A stretch of DNA of 8,029 nt from GCA-2726865 sp050053595 (GTDB lineage: Archaea; Thermoproteota; Bathyarchaeia; TCS64): assembly GCA_050053595.1 (NCBI GenBank), contig JASFTK010000065.1, positions 1 to 8,029 on the forward strand, read 5' to 3'. Position numbers and translations under genes: made by a program. How positions within the stretch are numbered: the first letter of the stretch is position 1; each line of letters opens with the position of its first letter. This document shows positions 5,438 to 8,029 of this stretch, in pieces. The notes beneath the pieces were generated by a model. It was given only the letters and a program-made list of their open reading frames with translations, was not told the origin of the DNA and made no database searches.

Positions 5438-5687
5438 GCTCGCTGGTCTCAGGGTTTCCAAGAATCTCTAGTATCTCCTCGTCAGATGCGTTCTTGGGGA
5501 TGTCAATGGCTTCGTCTAGGGGTCTCAGGTGGTTCATGTTCGCCCTCCGGCGTCTGACGCCTGTCAGTTCGGGGGGGCCTGTCACAATGACGTAGTTCCT
5601 GTCGACAATATCGATGATGACGCATCGTCTACCGGCCTCCCTGCCCCTCAACTTCACGCAGACCCTACCAACATCTATGGCGGACAT
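5433..5687 (-). CDS. rpl14e: Large-subunit ribosomal protein L14e (eL14)
   Basis: This is an 84-residue ribosomal protein of the L14e family, part of the 50S subunit in archaea and of the eukaryotic large subunit, absent from bacteria. The KOW-type SH3-like beta barrel is clear: VGRVCVKLRGREAGRRCVII (6-25), NYVIVTGP (31-38), LTGVRRRRANMNHLRPL (41-57). An acidic C-terminal tail follows. Length is normal for archaea. It starts 3 bp after the kinase stop and is probably translated from the same transcript; the ribosome binding site is weak (AAGGT, about 11 bases upstream). In many archaea cbf5 follows; here the next gene is the convergent TrmB-family regulator. Confidence 0.95.
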   Translation of the reverse strand: MSAIDVGRVCVKLRGREAGRRCVIIDIVDRNYVIVTGPPELTGVRRRRANMNHLRPLDEAIDIPKNASDEEILEILGNPETSEQ

Positions 5688-5690
5688 GCA

Positions 5691-6245
5691 TCAATCGACC
5701 TTGAGGTACTCCCCGACTATCCTTTTAAGGATTCTCGCCGTCGCCTCGGGCTCAAAGAGGTCTGTATTGAGTATCACGTCGTAGATAGAGAGGTCTCTGA
5801 TGTCGATATCATAGTACTTCAGGAACCTCTCCCTCTCACTCTCACCCCTTACCTGCGTCTCTCTCCTAGCCTCCTCCAGAGATATGTTCTCCCTATAGGC
5901 GATCCTCTTCACCCTAGACTCTAAAGGAGCTGTGAGGAATATCCTGAGATCCGGGTCCACTGCGACCCATCCCGACAGGGTTGCGTCGATCACCACCCCA
6001 CGGTTCAGGGACGCCTCTTTCGCCCTGTCATCGATCACCCTGTCGAGTTCAGGGATCTCTTCAGTGAGCTTGGACATCGTCTCAAGGTCGAGACCCCTTT
6101 CCTTCGCCATCTCCCTGAATATGGTGCCTGAGGAGACGTATCTCAGATTAAAAGTCTCCGCCAGATTGAGGGCGTGGGTGGATCTACCGGACCCGTGGTA
6201 GCCGCTGACCGTTATCACGAGGTCTTCTTTACGTTTTCCCGTCAA
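5691..6245 (-). CDS. cmk: Archaeal cytidylate kinase-like protein with an altered Walker A motif
   Basis: This P-loop NMP kinase would phosphorylate CMP/dCMP with ATP in the cytoplasm. Landmarks, numbered from TTG 6245 (184 residues), are P-loop GYHGSGRST (15-23), RYVSSGTIFREMAKERGL (35-52) for the NMP-binding helix, DATLSGWV (87-94), the lid arginines around YREN (117-120) and RGESERERFLKYY (133-145), and DLSIYDVILNT (151-161), typical of archaeal Cmk. Two features are odd. The Walker A lysine is R21 (AGA at 6183-6185). The [DE]GR-type motif before LSGW reads DAT, lacking the expected arginine. Activity may therefore differ. The start is uncertain: TTG 6245 (GGTG eight bases upstream), ATG 6269 (overlaps the DUF106 stop by 11 bp) and GTG 6218 (nearest to the family N-terminus) are all possible. 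The gene-neighbour pattern DUF106-cmk-L14e supports the assignment. Confidence 0.85.
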   Translation of the reverse strand: MTGKRKEDLVITVSGYHGSGRSTHALNLAETFNLRYVSSGTIFREMAKERGLDLETMSKLTEEIPELDRVIDDRAKEASLNRGVVIDATLSGWVAVDPDLRIFLTAPLESRVKRIAYRENISLEEARRETQVRGESERERFLKYYDIDIRDLSIYDVILNTDLFEPEATARILKRIVGEYLKVD

Positions 6246-6258
6246 TCTCCCGGCACCA

Positions 6259-6774
6259 CTAGACTTCATCTTCGAGGTCGATCTCGAAAGTGAGACCCAT
6301 GATCCTGGACAGGATGATGTTGATGGAGATGGAACAGAGGATGTACCAGTTCCCAATGTTCAGCTCGGTGCCGAAGAAGGGGGTTTTGAAGGGCATATAG
6401 GCGATGATGGTGTTCCCGAAGAAGTTGTTCAGGAACTGCCAGATCAGTATGAAGGGGATGAAGAAATACAGGGTCAGTTTGAGCCGCCCCATGGACATCT
6501 TCTGCTGCTCTCTCATGAGATCCTGCTGCCTCTTCTGAGCTTTCGATATCCGCCGCTGGTTCCCACTCTTCATGGCTTCCATCTGCTCCCTCCTGACCCT
6601 GGCTGACTCGATCATTATCCTCCTGTAGGCATCAAGATCCATGACTCTCTTGTTTGCGAAACTCATCCCAATATTGATCACTAAGGTCAAGCCGAGGATG
6701 AAGAAAGTCGCCCAAGGCGGTTGCTGGAGGAAGTCAAACTGAGAAGAGGCAAGGCTTGAAATTAGGTCAATCAT
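6259..6774 (-). CDS. DUF106 membrane protein, archaeal EMC3/TMCO1/YidC-like insertase homologue
   Basis: This 171-residue integral membrane protein belongs to the archaeal DUF106 family, which the literature places in the Oxa1 superfamily with YidC, EMC3, TMCO1 and GET1. Such proteins are thought to insert membrane proteins at the ribosome or translocon. It shows the expected layout: a hydrophobic segment (22-40), a highly charged helical hairpin rich in R, K, Q, E and M (44-97, a cytosolic coiled coil), and two further hydrophobic segments (98-117 and 141-161). YMPFKTPFFG (126-135) and GNWYILCSIS (141-150) are typical of the family. The ATG at 6774 is preceded by GAAGGA about six bases away. 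Its stop overlaps or abuts the kinase start, implying co-translation. It is usually found near secY and adk, which fits a translocation role; here those genes are absent. Confidence 0.9.
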   Translation of the reverse strand: MIDLISSLASSQFDFLQQPPWATFFILGLTLVINIGMSFANKRVMDLDAYRRIMIESARVRREQMEAMKSGNQRRISKAQKRQQDLMREQQKMSMGRLKLTLYFFIPFILIWQFLNNFFGNTIIAYMPFKTPFFGTELNIGNWYILCSISINIILSRIMGLTFEIDLEDEV

Positions 6775-6805
6775 GGGAGGTCCTTCAGCCCTCCATCGCG
6801 TCCAG

Positions 6806-6815
6806 AAAATAAAAA
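6806..6815 (-). promoter_or_regulatory. TATA-like box for the DUF106-cmk-L14e operon
   Basis: On the minus strand TTTTTATTTT is centred near 6811, so transcription would start near 6786, giving a leader of about 12 nt that contains the GAAGGA ribosome binding site of DUF106. The same T-rich tract also serves as the tail of the upstream terminator. Confidence 0.4.
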
Positions 6816-6835
6816 GGTGCCCCTTCTTAGGGGGC
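6807..6835 (-). terminator. Hairpin plus T-rich terminator at the end of gcvPB
   Basis: On the minus strand GCCCC (6835-6831), a 7-nt loop and GGGGC (6823-6819) form a GC-only 5-bp stem, followed after three bases by TTTTTATT. The gcvPB stop codon TAA lies inside the loop. This resembles an intrinsic terminator; in archaea the T-run may be the more important part. Confidence 0.5.
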
Positions 6836-8029
6836 CATCTTGCAATAGGCTTTCCAGCTCAAGCATATCGTCCTTGGGTGAGCCGCCCTGGCCTCATCGA
6901 GCTTGCTTACTGTTGTGTTGTTCGGGGCTTCCAAGACCTTCTCGGGGTCGGAGTATGCCAGATCGGAGATCTCCTTCATCGCCTCGATGAAATCGTCCAG
7001 GGCTTCAAGGGGCTCGCTCTCCGTAGGCTCTATCATCAAAGCCTCGGGGACGATTAAGGGGAAGTAGGTAGTAGGGGCGTGAAGCCCATAGTCCAGAAGC
7101 TTCTTGGAGACGTTGAGGGCTCGCACCCCTGTCTCCACATCCATCTCCTCGGCGCTTAGCACCGCCTCGTGCATCCGGGGTTTCCCTTCAGCGTAGGGCA
7201 GGGAGTAGCCCCGGACATCCTTGAGTTTGGAGGCGATGTAATTGGAGTTGAGCACCGAGATCTCCGAAGCCTCCTTAAGCCCCTCCCCTCCGAGGGTGAG
7301 CATATAAGCATAGGCTTTGAGCATCGGATTGATATTCCCATAGTAACCATGGATCTTGCCGACCGTCTTAGGCCTGTCCCAGCTAAGGCTGTAGAATCCA
7401 TCATCCTCGACGATATCTGGGACAGGGAGGAAATCAGCCAGGAACTCCTTCACCCCGACGGGGCCCGAACCCGGACCGCCACCGCCGTGAGGAGTGCTGA
7501 AGGTCTTATGGAGGTTGACATGGACTATATCAAAGCCCATATCCCCGGGGCGACACTTGCCCATGATGGCGTTCAGATTTGCCCCGTCATAGTACATCAG
7601 CCCCCCAGAGTCGTGGATTAAACCAGATATCTCTGCGATGTTCCCATCGAAGATACCAAGGGTGTTGGGATTGGTCAACATCAGCCCAGCTGTCTGAGGC
7701 CCGACCACGCTCTCCAAAGCCTCAAGGTCGACACCACCTTCCTCATCTGAGGGGACCTCTACGGTCTTGAACCCCCCCATTATCGCACTTGCGGGGTTAG
7801 TACCATGAGCCGAGTCTGGGATGATAATCTCCGTCCTGTCCGCAAGGTCCCCGATGTCCGCAAGGTACTCCCTGATGAGCAGTATTCCAAGATACTCTCC
7901 ATGGGCTCCAGCGGCCGGTTGGAGGCTCGTATCGTCCATCCCCGTGATCTCCAAATACCCCTTTTTGAGCTCGTGGAGGAAGCCCAGGACACCCTGGACA
8001 GAGACCTCGTCTTGGTCCGGGTGGGCCGC
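6827..8029 (-). CDS. gcvPB: Glycine dehydrogenase (decarboxylating) subunit 2, 5' end beyond the window
   Basis: This is the C-terminal subunit of the split P-protein of the glycine cleavage system. With GcvPA it decarboxylates glycine and passes the aminomethyl group to lipoyl-GcvH; the net pathway feeds methylene-tetrahydrofolate or an archaeal pterin. The frame is open to the window edge, so 400 residues are present and roughly 80-120 N-terminal residues are missing, judged from usual lengths near 480-520. Landmarks are EITGMDDTSLQPAAGAHGEY (27-46), DSAHGTNPASA (72-82), D148 in the YYDGAN motif, and NLHKTFSTPHGGGGPGSGP (172-190), whose lysine (K175, codon 7505-7507) carries PLP. An internal TTG at 7954 is not the true start, because conserved sequence continues upstream of it. 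The gene ends inside a terminator hairpin. gcvPA and gcvT/H should lie upstream of this edge if clustered, but cannot be seen here. Confidence 0.95.
   Translation of the reverse strand, partial: AAHPDQDEVSVQGVLGFLHELKKGYLEITGMDDTSLQPAAGAHGEYLGILLIREYLADIGDLADRTEIIIPDSAHGTNPASAIMGGFKTVEVPSDEEGGVDLEALESVVGPQTAGLMLTNPNTLGIFDGNIAEISGLIHDSGGLMYYDGANLNAIMGKCRPGDMGFDIVHVNLHKTFSTPHGGGGPGSGPVGVKEFLADFLPVPDIVEDDGFYSLSWDRPKTVGKIHGYYGNINPMLKAYAYMLTLGGEGLKEASEISVLNSNYIASKLKDVRGYSLPYAEGKPRMHEAVLSAEEMDVETGVRALNVSKKLLDYGLHAPTTYFPLIVPEALMIEPTESEPLEALDDFIEAMKEISDLAYSDPEKVLEAPNNTTVSKLDEARAAHPRTICLSWKAYCKMAP

Noticed and set aside
5529..5924. Plus-strand frame opposite L14e and cmk
   Set aside because: The minus strand has two clear families here; the antisense frame is a by-product of their codon bias.
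6272..6356. N-terminal extension of the cytidylate kinase frame
   Set aside because: It reads DUF106 coding sequence out of frame and is serine-rich without resemblance to Cmk, so a start at 6269 or later was chosen.
7169..7621. Long plus-strand open frame opposite gcvPB
   Set aside because: It is antisense to a highly conserved P-protein region containing the PLP lysine, has no ribosome binding site and resembles no family.
1..8029. CRISPR array, insertion sequence, tRNA, rRNA or defence system
   Set aside because: By reading both strands I saw no regularly spaced repeats, transposase, terminal inverted repeats, tRNA-like cloverleaf or defence gene family.
7954..8029. Interpretation of gcvPB as starting at the internal TTG 7954
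   Set aside because: The frame continues to the window edge and encodes conserved P-protein sequence (HPDQDEVSVQGVL), so the gene is cut by the window, not truncated.

Overview
The window is archaeal. It encodes ribosomal protein L14e, a three-helix DUF106 (EMC3/YidC-like) membrane protein next to an archaeal-type cytidylate kinase, a TrmB-family regulator, and a glycine dehydrogenase of the split two-subunit type. TTG starts, TATA-like boxes and a probably leaderless gene fit this. Moderate-to-high GC, the gene content and a CPxH/CPxC zinc-binding orphan family suggest a TACK-group lineage, with Bathyarchaeia my best guess. That placement is inference; no rRNA or other decisive marker is present.

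Left part (1-2060): a small NifU/NFU-type Fe-S scaffold gene (74-292) starts the window. A 234-bp gap follows, holding a perfect hairpin and a possible coding relic. Next is a minus-strand orphan zinc-binding protein (527-940). An AT-rich palindrome separates it from a plus-strand pair: a flavin reductase-like flavoprotein and a WrbA-type flavodoxin, 15 bp apart and probably co-transcribed.

Middle (2060-5430): a minus-strand nucleoside phosphorylase is divergent from a plus-strand PLP-dependent cysteine synthase, with a shared 80-bp promoter region. A small winged-helix regulator converges on the cysteine synthase. It is divergent from a long TrmB-family regulator across an AT-rich intergenic region that carries an inverted repeat. 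Most of the left and middle genes concern Fe-S, flavin and sulfur metabolism, each with its own local promoter.

Right part (5430-8029): a minus-strand block reads gcvPB (5' end outside the window), terminator/promoter, DUF106, cytidylate kinase, L14e. The last three are a remnant of the widespread archaeal secY-adk-DUF106-(L34e)-cmk-L14e-cbf5 cluster. Here L34e is not between DUF106 and cmk, cbf5 does not follow L14e, and gcvPB occupies the upstream place. The kinase has arginine in place of the Walker A lysine, the most unusual single residue I found.

I see no CRISPR array, insertion sequence, tRNA or rRNA. Nothing here clearly amounts to an undescribed multi-gene system. The best leads are the altered kinase, the orphan zinc protein and the regulator next to cysteine synthase.
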